Part shown: piece after piece, positions 7,411 to 13,852 of the stretch
Layout of the letters: every line of letters begins with the position of its first letter
Numbering within the stretch: position 1 is the stretch's first letter
Origin: JAVKBW01 sp964352715
GTDB lineage: Bacteria > Pseudomonadota > Alphaproteobacteria > UBA8366 > Aestuariispiraceae
DNA: 64,000 bases
Assembly (NCBI GenBank): GCA_964352715.1
Contig: CAYGSU010000010.1
Span: 8,626-72,625 of the forward strand
Direction of reading: 5' to 3'
Position numbers and translations under genes: made by a program
The notes under the pieces: generated by a model
Databases searched by the model: none
The model's input: only the letters and a program-made list of their open reading frames with translations
What the model was told of the DNA's origin: nothing

Positions 7411-7815
7411 ATGTTGAATATTATAAAAGTATCAGGTCTGGCGGTATTGCTTGGCACAACCTCGATGGCAGCCAATGCCGACACGTCGTATCAGGATACG
7501 GCCGGTGTTTCGGGTAGTTCAGCAGAATATGTACAGGTTGCAGAAACCACCGTAACCAAGAACAATTCGTTGGAAGATGAAAAGGCAGCCATTGGCGAAA
7601 AGTTCGAGGAATGGTCGAACAAGATCTCGGAAGGGACCGAGGAAGCCACGGATGAAGCATCCGACGCGCTGAACGAGGCCTGGGAAGATGTTTCCGAGGC
7701 TTGGGACTCGCTGCAGGAAGCCACTGAGGAAAACTGGGAAGCCGCGAAGGAAAACTATGATGAAGCGGTTGTGCGGCTCGAAAAGGCCTGGGACGAAATG
7801 ACGTCCGAAAGCTGA
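7411..7815 (+). CDS. Exported acidic helical protein with Trp-containing repeats
   Basis: I do not recognise a family. The 134-residue ORF starts at ATG 7411 behind a CAGGAG site; an upstream in-frame start at 7360 is unsupported. A signal peptide (about 1-22, ending ANADT) precedes a mature region that is strongly acidic, nearly free of Pro and Gly after residue 60, and predicted to be one long amphipathic helix. Units of the type EAW-(D/E)-x-(V/L)-x-EA recur about every 8-14 residues, with Trp at each turn. This resembles LEA-like, apolipoprotein-like or hydrophilin proteins. Location should be periplasmic. Its ECF-type promoter motif groups it with the stress genes. Confidence 0.75.
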   Translation: MLNIIKVSGLAVLLGTTSMAANADTSYQDTAGVSGSSAEYVQVAETTVTKNNSLEDEKAAIGEKFEEWSNKISEGTEEATDEASDALNEAWEDVSEAWDSLQEATEENWEAAKENYDEAVVRLEKAWDEMTSES

Positions 7816-7834
7816 TCCGCCAATTATTGATGGC

Positions 7835-7871
7835 GGCGCCGGACCGGGTTGGAAACACCCTGTCCGGCGCC
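7835..7871 (+). terminator. Strong hairpin between the acidic protein and the next short ORF
   Basis: A 10-bp GC-rich stem (7835-7844 with 7862-7871) is extended by four inner pairs around a TGGAAAC loop. The following bases are GTTGTCGC, so there is no proper T-tract. It may be a weak terminator or an mRNA 3' stabiliser. Confidence 0.5.
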
Positions 7872-7915
7872 GTTGTCGCAGTCGGGCCTCAAAAAAGGCA
7901 GGACAAGATGTTAAC

Positions 7916-8065
7916 ATGAGAATGGTAGCTGTAATCGGACTGGTCTTGAGTTTGGTCGTGCTTGCTTACTCATACAGCACGAACGTCAAGCAGGACGACC
8001 AGGTTCAGATGGATTCGGAAGTTACAAGCCCGCAGATAACGGGCGACGAAAGCAATTCCAGCTAA
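7916..8065 (+). CDS. Short single-pass membrane protein, 49 residues
   Basis: The ORF encodes one hydrophobic helix (about residues 3-20) followed by an acidic, Ser/Asp/Gln-rich tail with no recognised motif. A second Met at residue 3 could be the start. AGGACA lies about 10 bases upstream. The strongest support is a textbook terminator 41 bases after the stop codon, showing that a transcript ends here. It may be a small stress-induced membrane protein like its neighbours. Function unknown. Confidence 0.55.
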   Translation: MRMVAVIGLVLSLVVLAYSYSTNVKQDDQVQMDSEVTSPQITGDESNSS

Positions 8066-8106
8066 CAGCTGGGAAACGGCTGGTAGCAGACTGCTTGGAT
8101 TTTTCT

Positions 8107-8131
8107 GCCACGAATTTTCTCGTGGCTTTTT
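8107..8131 (+). terminator. Rho-independent terminator
   Basis: A 7-bp stem GCCACGA/TCGTGGC (8107-8113 with 8120-8126) with an ATTTTC loop is followed by TTTTT. It ends the transcript of the 49-residue ORF, so the MscS gene that starts 44 bases later needs its own promoter or partial read-through. Confidence 0.8.
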
Positions 8132-8174
8132 GCCGTTCTGCTCGGGTTTGGTAGTGAAGTAAGGGTGGTGGCTA

Positions 8175-9860
8175 GTGAAATCGGTACTTTTGTTGTTTGC
8201 GGTCGTATGTCTGGCAATCTGCTCGGCGCCGACAACTGCGGCCGCACAGGCGGCAGCGACGATTGAAAAACTTGACCAGAACCTGCAGTCGTCCGACCAG
8301 CCGAGGTCACCGGTTTCCGAAGAACAGGTGAAGGCGATCAAGGATCTGCTGGAAACGCTGGAATCGCAGACCGGCCGACAGGAATTCATTGCGGAACTGA
8401 AAGCGATCATCGCGGCGGCCGAAGCAGCCAACGACCAGTCAAGCAACAAGGAAAATGAAGATACCGGCGCGGAAAGCGGTGCATCGGTAACCCAGTCGGT
8501 CAGCGAATTGCTGCACATCGACAAGGCCGCCGACGAGGCCATCGAAAGTTATGAATCCTGGCTTTCGCAATTCGGTATCAGAGACAGCACGGTGAAAAGC
8601 TATGCCATGGCGGCGGTTGTCAGTCTCGCATTGTTCCTTACCTGGTTTCTGATCGCCGTTCTGTCCCGCAAGGCCAATCGGCGGCTGGATGCCGCTGCGT
8701 CGCTCGGCTATTACCGGAAACAGCGGTTCGGCAGATACATCTGGATCGTCAGAATGCTGTTGTACTTCTTCGCAACGGTCGGCTTCGCCTATCTGTTCTT
8801 TCTGACATTGAACTGGGATGTTCAGGATTATTCCGTAATTCCGGCTGCATCCAATCTGTTTGGCATTGTCGGCGGCATTGCGACCCTGTTCATCTTCGGC
8901 GCTCTTCTTTACGAACTGCTGTATGAAGGCCTAACCCGGATCAGCGAAACCGGCAACGGTCGTCTTCGAACCATTGCGCCGCTTATCCGGAATATCGTCA
9001 TCGTTACAATGTTCGTGTTCGGCGGGCTGACCCTGCTGTCAGAGCTTGGAATCGATGTCATGCCGCTTCTGGCCGGCGCCGGCGTGGTCGGTATCGCCAT
9101 CGGTTTCGGCGCGCAAACAATGTTCAAGGATCTGATCACCGGCATCATCGTCATTATCGAGGATCTGTTCCAGATCGGCGACTGGATTGCCGTCGGCGGT
9201 TCCGAGGGAACTGTCGAGAAGATCACTTTCAGGAAGGTTGACCTTCGCGATGTCTCCGGCACCGTCCACACCATTCCCTTCGGTTCGTTCGACACGGTCA
9301 GGAACTACATGAAGGACTACAGCTACGCCGTCCTGAATGTGGAAATCGCCTATCACGAAGATACCGATGCCGTGTGCGAGGAATTGAAGAAGGTCGACGA
9401 GAATATCCGCGATGACGACACCTTCTCGAGCCTGATCACCGACGCGATGGAGATCATGGGTGTCGATTCCCTGGGCGATTCCGCGGTCGCCATCAAGGTG
9501 CGCGTGAAGACCGTCGCCGGCGAACAATGGGGCGTTGCCCGCGAATACAGAAGGCGCATCAAGCACCGCTTCGATGAAGTCGGCATCGAAATCCCCTTCC
9601 CGCACCAGACATTGTATTTCGGACAGCGAAAGAACGGTCCGGCCCCGCCCGCAGTGGTCAGTCTGGTCAATTCCCCCGACGATCCTCCGGAAGACCGCTC
9701 CCGGGACGAGGGCGGCGAGAACGGCAGGAAACCGCTTCAGGGCGCGCCCGAAATGGATGGTGAAGAAGATGCCGGCGGCAAGACCGACACCGAAGACAAG
9801 GGCGCCCGCAAGCGCGGCGGCAATCTTTCATCCGGCCAACCTGACGGCGACGGCGACTGA
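8175..9860 (+). CDS. MscS-family mechanosensitive ion channel with N-terminal periplasmic region
   Basis: The 561-residue protein starts at GTG 8175 after GGTGG. It has a signal peptide (1-25), a periplasmic helical segment rich in Gln/Glu/Ala (about 30-130), and four membrane helices near 140, 190, 225 and 265. The conserved MscS pore helix and beta domain follow, recognised by GAGVVGIAIGFGAQ, DLITGIIVIIEDLFQIGD and GTVEKITFRKVDLRD. The C-terminal cytoplasmic vestibule ends near 480. About 75 hydrophilic residues rich in Asp, Glu, Gly and Pro follow and look disordered. MscS channels release solutes upon hypo-osmotic shock. The size exceeds E. coli MscS (286 residues) and is closer to the larger YbdG/YnaI-type homologues. 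Confidence 0.92.
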   Translation: MKSVLLLFAVVCLAICSAPTTAAAQAAATIEKLDQNLQSSDQPRSPVSEEQVKAIKDLLETLESQTGRQEFIAELKAIIAAAEAANDQSSNKENEDTGAESGASVTQSVSELLHIDKAADEAIESYESWLSQFGIRDSTVKSYAMAAVVSLALFLTWFLIAVLSRKANRRLDAAASLGYYRKQRFGRYIWIVRMLLYFFATVGFAYLFFLTLNWDVQDYSVIPAASNLFGIVGGIATLFIFGALLYELLYEGLTRISETGNGRLRTIAPLIRNIVIVTMFVFGGLTLLSELGIDVMPLLAGAGVVGIAIGFGAQTMFKDLITGIIVIIEDLFQIGDWIAVGGSEGTVEKITFRKVDLRDVSGTVHTIPFGSFDTVRNYMKDYSYAVLNVEIAYHEDTDAVCEELKKVDENIRDDDTFSSLITDAMEIMGVDSLGDSAVAIKVRVKTVAGEQWGVAREYRRRIKHRFDEVGIEIPFPHQTLYFGQRKNGPAPPAVVSLVNSPDDPPEDRSRDEGGENGRKPLQGAPEMDGEEDAGGKTDTEDKGARKRGGNLSSGQPDGDGD

Positions 9861-9908
9861 CCACCAAACAATCGGATGTATCAGCGGCTATTTCGGCACA
9901 TTGACCGT

Positions 9909-9934
9909 GCAACCGGATGCCGGGTCAGCGCGTT
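9909..9934 (+). promoter_or_regulatory. ECF-type promoter motif for the glycine-zipper lipoprotein
   Basis: GCAAC (9909-9913), a 17-base spacer ending in G, then CGTT (9931-9934). The next gene on this strand is the glycine-zipper lipoprotein whose ATG lies about 110 bases downstream, implying a leader of roughly 100 bases. Confidence 0.6.
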
Positions 9935-10045
9935 CACCTTACACGGATGGAGAATAGCTCTGCTCTGCGGCATGGAAACGCCCCAATCGGCGGCCATACG
10001 CTAGGCAGAAAACTCATGGAACATGCTTACTTACAGGAGGATGAC

Positions 10046-10279
10046 ATGCGATTAACCCGAACAATGACGCCCCTGATTGCCTTGACGGCCCTTGGCCTTG
10101 TAGGCTGCACGAACATGAACGATTCACAGCAAAGCACCCTTAGCGGGGCGGCAATCGGCGCCGGCGTCGGTGCGGCGGGCACAATCATTACCGGCGGCTG
10201 CGTCTCCTGCGGGACGGCGATCGGCGCCGGTGTCGGTGCGGCGGCCGGTTACATCAAGGAAGAGATGGATAATCAGTAG
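10046..10279 (+). CDS. Glycine-zipper lipoprotein
   Basis: ATG 10046 follows a perfect AGGAGG with 5-base spacing; the longer in-frame ORF from 9917 is not needed. The 77-residue product has a lipoprotein signal peptide with lipobox LVGC (lipid anchor Cys21). Two glycine-zipper helices with AAIGAGVGAA and AIGAGVGAAAG repeats are separated by a GGCVSCG turn. Glycine-zipper lipoproteins of this size (osmotically inducible OsmB/SlyB-like) sit in the outer membrane and are commonly stress-induced. The two extra Cys residues in the turn are unusual. A terminator follows at 10309. Confidence 0.88.
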   Translation: MRLTRTMTPLIALTALGLVGCTNMNDSQQSTLSGAAIGAGVGAAGTIITGGCVSCGTAIGAGVGAAAGYIKEEMDNQ

Positions 10280-10308
10280 TCCGAACTCTTATGGTATCAA
10301 GTTCTATC

Positions 10309-10337
10309 AAAGGGCCTGCCTTGCGCAGGCCCTTTTT
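10309..10337 (+). terminator. Rho-independent terminator after the lipoprotein gene
   Basis: An 11-bp stem (10309-10319 with 10325-10335) with a CTTGC loop is followed by T residues to 10337. Position and structure fit a strong intrinsic terminator. Confidence 0.85.
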
Positions 10338-10404
10338 CGTTTGCCGGGAGGACATGAAACCCGGATTCGTGTGGTTGTCTGTCTTCCGGTCAGCTGCACA
10401 CACG

Positions 10405-10436
10405 AAAACCCGGCCCGCACAGCGTGCGGACCGGGT
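10405..10436 (-). terminator. Rho-independent terminator for the holin-like cluster
   Basis: On the minus strand a 13-bp GC-rich stem (one G-T pair) with a GCT loop is followed by TTTTCG. It lies 24 bases after the last gene of the three-gene minus-strand cluster. Confidence 0.75.
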
Positions 10437-10460
10437 CTCATTTGCGCCCTGTGACCGGCG

Positions 10461-10925
10461 TTATGCCTGTTTGCGGCGCTCAGCCAGTTTCGGCAAAGCG
10501 ACGGCAAGACCCGCGCCGATGGCGAAAGCCGTGAGGCCTGTCGCAACCGGGTTGGCCCGAACCGTATCCTGCGCGCGAGCCAGGCCGTTGCCGGCGCTTT
10601 TACGCAGCGCACCGCCGTTTTTACGCGCCTTCTGAGAGACGGACTTGCCTTTCTTGCCGGCTGCGGCCGCAATATCGGCAACCCGCGCCTTGCCATTGGC
10701 CGCCGCACGAGTGGCCGCATTGTCGCCGCCATTGATGTTTCTGGCAGCCATCAGGCCGACGCCGGTCGCCACCAGGGCGATGGGCACCGAATTGGATGCC
10801 AGAAATTCTCTCGCAGCGCTGCCTTTCGAGACAACAGCCTTCTGTGTGCGCTGCTCTGTCGAAGCTTTCGCGCGTTTGCCGTTGGTTTTCGTCTTCTTCT
10901 GCGTTTTGGTTTTCTTAGCTGCCAT
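10461..10925 (-). CDS. Lys/Ala-rich DUF3618-like protein
   Basis: The start at 10925 is preferred because GGAG precedes it by 7 bases; it lies inside the last codons of the upstream gene, an 11-base overlap. The 154-residue product begins with a strongly basic segment (MAAKKTKTQKKTKTNGKR). A hydrophobic stretch, NSVPIALVATGVGLMAAR, resembles the membrane helix of DUF3618-type proteins. A Lys/Ala/Gly-rich linker and a second hydrophobic helix near the end (VATGLTAFAIGAGLAVALP) follow. Basic tails at both ends suggest it contacts nucleic acid, peptidoglycan or the membrane surface. It is the last gene of a three-gene operon. The DUF3618 resemblance is partial. Confidence 0.7.
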   Translation of the reverse strand: MAAKKTKTQKKTKTNGKRAKASTEQRTQKAVVSKGSAAREFLASNSVPIALVATGVGLMAARNINGGDNAATRAAANGKARVADIAAAAGKKGKSVSQKARKNGGALRKSAGNGLARAQDTVRANPVATGLTAFAIGAGLAVALPKLAERRKQA

Positions 10926-11301
10926 TTTCATTCTCCTTTTCTGTTTCATCTTCAGTATCATCGGCCAGACTATTCCCTTTCGGGTCAGCCCGTTCCGGCC
11001 TGGCGATGAACATTACGCAAGAGCCCAGGGCGAGGACTCCAGATACCGCCATGAAAGCGGCCCACATCGGGATGTAGTTCATCAGCGCGACGGTCGCGCC
11101 GACGCAAAACCAGACAACGGCCAGGAAGGCCAGTGCATAAGCCACGCTGCGCAGCAAGATCAGCCGGCGCGTAGTCGCCAACCTGCGGGCTGCGTATTTC
11201 CTGACCTCCGCAAGGCCGGCTTCCACCGCGTCGAAAAGGCCAATGCCCGCAAGCTTGACGATTTCGGCGGTGAACAACCGTGTTGAACCGGACCCGGCCA
11301 T
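10915..11301 (-). CDS. Phage holin family / holin-X-like membrane protein
   Basis: The 128-residue protein has a helical N-terminus (about 1-45) and two adjacent membrane helices, LLRSVAYALAFLAVVWFCVGA and AAFMAVSGVLALGSCVMFIA. A highly charged tail of Asp, Glu and Lys follows. This is the pattern of the bacterial 'holin-X' superfamily III group, which despite its name is chromosomal and probably not lytic. It sits 2 bases after the upstream gene and overlaps the downstream one, so all three are translated from one message. The function in non-phage contexts is unknown. Confidence 0.7.
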   Translation of the reverse strand: MAGSGSTRLFTAEIVKLAGIGLFDAVEAGLAEVRKYAARRLATTRRLILLRSVAYALAFLAVVWFCVGATVALMNYIPMWAAFMAVSGVLALGSCVMFIARPERADPKGNSLADDTEDETEKENENGS

Positions 11302-11303
11302 GG

Positions 11304-11735
11304 TTATGCGGCCTCGTCTTCATCGGGGGCGATTTTGTCCCTGATGTCTTCCGCCCGTTCAGACGTCAGCCACCAGACAACCGCCGCACCGGCCGCAACC
11401 GCCCCGCAGGTGAACAAGGCAGGATGATCGCGGGCGATCTCTCTTATCTTGTCCAACGCATGATCGGGGCTTGTGGTTGCAAGCGCATCGGCATTACTTC
11501 TCAGAAACTTGGTAACAGCTTCCGCTGCTTCAGCTTCGCTGGACCGGCCGGATTCCTTCAGACTGGCGGTGGTTGCTTCCGCCGCATCCGAATAGTCGAT
11601 CAGGCCGGATACGATCGCCCGCTGCTTGTCGGCGAACAGGGCTGACCCCATCAGCTCGACTACATGTTCAAGCGACGGCTCTTCCGCCTTCTTCCGGCGG
11701 CCTTTGGCCGACGATGTTTTCGTTTTTGCCATCAT
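11304..11735 (-). CDS. Uncharacterised helical protein with one membrane helix
   Basis: The 143-residue protein opens with a Lys-rich segment (AKTKTSSAKGRRKKAEE). A helical region of mixed charge (about 25-100) follows, then one membrane helix (HPALFTCGAVAAGAAVVWWLTS) and an acidic tail. No family is recognised by eye, although the layout resembles DUF883/ElaB-like tail-anchored proteins. Two consecutive ATG codons follow GGAG; the second, at 11732, has better spacing. This is the first gene of the three-gene operon and has an ECF-type promoter motif at 11761-11785. Confidence 0.7.
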   Translation of the reverse strand: MMAKTKTSSAKGRRKKAEEPSLEHVVELMGSALFADKQRAIVSGLIDYSDAAEATTASLKESGRSSEAEAAEAVTKFLRSNADALATTSPDHALDKIREIARDHPALFTCGAVAAGAAVVWWLTSERAEDIRDKIAPDEDEAA

Positions 11736-11760
11736 TAAACTCCATTACATTCAACAGTAG

Positions 11761-11785
11761 AACGCTTACCGGAGCGGTTCGTTGC
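11761..11785 (-). promoter_or_regulatory. ECF-type promoter motif for the holin-like three-gene operon
   Basis: On the minus strand GCAAC (11785-11781), a 16-base spacer, CGTT (11764-11761), with G preceding CGTT. It sits 26 bases before the first ATG of the operon and is the sixth copy in the first 12 kb. Confidence 0.65.
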
Positions 11786-11860
11786 ATCATCTCATCACCA
11801 TCAACGGCGCAAGATGGTCTGATCTGAAAATGACTCTGAGGATAGTAGCGATTAAGAAAG

Positions 11861-11949
11861 TGGCGGAGAGACCGGGACTCGAACCCGGGCATCGGTATGA
11901 CCCGATGACGGATTAGCAATCCGCTGCATTACCACTCTGCCACCTCTCC
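11861..11949 (-). tRNA. tRNA-Ser (anticodon GCU)
   Basis: The minus strand folds as a class II tRNA. The acceptor stem GGAGAGG pairs with the 3' strand, with G as discriminator base as in bacterial tRNA-Ser, and the 3' CCA is encoded (11861-11863). The anticodon stem-loop GGATTGCTAATCC gives anticodon GCU, reading AGC and AGU. A long variable arm and the GGTTCGAGTCC T-arm are present. Confidence 0.95.
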
Positions 11950-12037
11950 GCATTCCGGCCGGTCCGTCGCATCACTGCCCGACGACCCGTCGGCTTCGTG
12001 GTCAAGCCGCGTTTCGTAACGCCCGCTGTGGCCCGTG

Positions 12038-13012
12038 TCAATCAACGTCTTGCGGATTCCGCTCCCGGAATCGGCGATACACAAGATCGGCCACCATCAG
12101 GTCCATGTGAGCCCCGCCGCCATTCTTGAAAAGCGTGATTTCCGACGCCTTCCGGGGTGGCCGACCGGATCTGGAAAGCGCATACAGATCCGCTTTCACC
12201 GAAGCCTCGGTGATGCAGTCATTGGCCAGCGGAATCAGGAAATCGCCGGTCGAGGCGACGGTATTTGCATGGTTGTCGATATAGAGAGACGCCCGCTGCA
12301 TGGCGGCATCGTCAACCTCGCGCATGTCGGGCAGATACGCGCCGATCAGGTCGATATGCTGGCCCGGCCGCAGCCAGTCGCCGAAGATCACCGGTTCGCT
12401 GGCCCGCGTCGCGCAGGAGACGATATCCGCCCTGCCCGTCGCCGCCTCAAGATCGGCAACCGATTCAACCGAAATACCGTCCAGCGCAGCCTGCAACCGA
12501 TTGACGCCGGCATGCATGCGCGCGCTGTCCCGGTTCCAGACCAGCACGGTATCGATACCGGGGAACATCGCCGGATAGGCGACGCCGGCAGTAAGCCCGA
12601 TAACGCCTGCACCGACGATCAGCAGTGTCTTCGCGTCTTCCGGCGCCAGCAGGGTCGCGCCAAGCACACTGTCGCCGACTGTTTTCCAGCGGGTCAGTGA
12701 CGCGCCATCGATGATCGCCTTCGGGTGGCCGTCATCCGCATCGTACAGAATGACCACGCCCTGCACGGTTTCCACCGGCGGGGTGTTTTCGGGAAACAGC
12801 GAACACGATTTGACCGCCGCGCCCAGCCCGTCGATCCAGGCCGACAGGTTCATGATCGAATTGACGCCGAAGTCATTGTGCGACGATTTCACCGGTCCCG
12901 GCGGCAACCGGTGGCCCGCCGCCAGCGCCTCGGTTACGGACGGCCAGTCCAGCAACGCATCGACGGCGACGCCATCAATGATGCAGGGCGGTTCCGGCTG
13001 CAGACCCGCCAT
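12038..13012 (-). CDS. Ornithine cyclodeaminase / mu-crystallin family protein
   Basis: The 324-residue protein has the Ocd family layout: an N-terminal substrate domain with SSHNDFGVNSIMNL, a Rossmann domain starting LLIVGAGVIGLTAGVAY that binds NAD(P), and the GQHIDLIGAYLPDMREVD strand-loop. Family members include ornithine cyclodeaminase, alanine dehydrogenase and ketimine / delta1-pyrroline-2-carboxylate reductases; sequence alone does not separate these. It begins 2 bases after the stop codon of the GST gene, so both are made from one transcript. It is probably a cytosolic imino- or amino-acid metabolic enzyme. Confidence 0.87.
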   Translation of the reverse strand: MAGLQPEPPCIIDGVAVDALLDWPSVTEALAAGHRLPPGPVKSSHNDFGVNSIMNLSAWIDGLGAAVKSCSLFPENTPPVETVQGVVILYDADDGHPKAIIDGASLTRWKTVGDSVLGATLLAPEDAKTLLIVGAGVIGLTAGVAYPAMFPGIDTVLVWNRDSARMHAGVNRLQAALDGISVESVADLEAATGRADIVSCATRASEPVIFGDWLRPGQHIDLIGAYLPDMREVDDAAMQRASLYIDNHANTVASTGDFLIPLANDCITEASVKADLYALSRSGRPPRKASEITLFKNGGGAHMDLMVADLVYRRFRERNPQDVD

Positions 13013-13014
13013 CG

Positions 13015-13650
13015 TTACGGCCTCGGCAATTCATAATCGGGATTGGGCACAAGCACGCCGCGCTGCACCGCCGGCCGGTCGGCGATTTCGTTATACCAGC
13101 GCATAACGTTGGGAAAATCGTGCAGATCGATATTCTGCCACGGGTGGCGGGCCGCCCAGGGGAAGGTTGCGATATCGGCGATGGAATAGTCGCCGGCCAG
13201 ATAATCGGCCTCGCCAAGGCGCTTGTCGAGAACGCCGTAGAGCCGTTTCGCCTCGCCCGTATAGCGGTTCTTTGCGTAGTCGGAAACGTCGGGATTGAAC
13301 TGGTAGAAATGGTGCGCCTGGCCCAGCATCGGACCGAACCCGCCCATCTGCCACATCAGCCATTCCATGCAGCGCCAGTAGGGTTCGCCATCCGGCACCA
13401 GAAAGCGGCCGGTCTTGCGCGCCAGATAAATCAGGATCGCGCCGGATTCCATCAGGGCCAGTCCGTTGTCGCGGTCGACGATGGCCGGGATCTTGTTGTT
13501 CGGGCTGATTTTCAGAAATTCGGGAGAAAACTGGTCGTCCTTCGTGATGTCGATCTTGTGGACATTGTAAGCCAGACCGACTTCCTCCAGCATGATTGAT
13601 GCCTTGTATCCGTTGGGTGTCGAAAACGTGTATAGATCGATAGTCGCCAT
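13015..13650 (-). CDS. Glutathione S-transferase (YfcG/Ure2p-like)
   Basis: Starting at ATG 13650 gives a 211-residue protein; in-frame ATGs at 13665 and 13674 lie just upstream. The thioredoxin-like N-terminal domain carries the TPNGYK segment in the position of the catalytic residues, NNKIPAIVD with the cis-Pro, and MESGAILIYLA for the glutathione gamma-glutamyl site. The all-helical C-terminal domain (about 90-205) has the YFLAGDYSIADIA-type N-capping box (here YLAGDYSIADIA). Members of this Ure2p-like class often act as disulfide-bond oxidoreductases. The downstream Ocd-like gene begins 2 bases later. Confidence 0.9.
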   Translation of the reverse strand: MATIDLYTFSTPNGYKASIMLEEVGLAYNVHKIDITKDDQFSPEFLKISPNNKIPAIVDRDNGLALMESGAILIYLARKTGRFLVPDGEPYWRCMEWLMWQMGGFGPMLGQAHHFYQFNPDVSDYAKNRYTGEAKRLYGVLDKRLGEADYLAGDYSIADIATFPWAARHPWQNIDLHDFPNVMRWYNEIADRPAVQRGVLVPNPDYELPRP

Positions 13651-13852
13651 TCCTGCTTTCTCCATCGGGTGCAAACATCAAGTGTTAGCATATGGCCTCC
13701 GGCCAAAAAACCGGCCAATTCTGTTTCATGCCGCGCCATGCAGAAAGTGGACATTCCATCTGCGGCTTGTTATCTGGCATCTATCCGGACCGTTTCGACG
13801 CCTGACGCAGACAGTCGAACGGCCCTTACCCTAACCTGGCTGACAGAATCCG

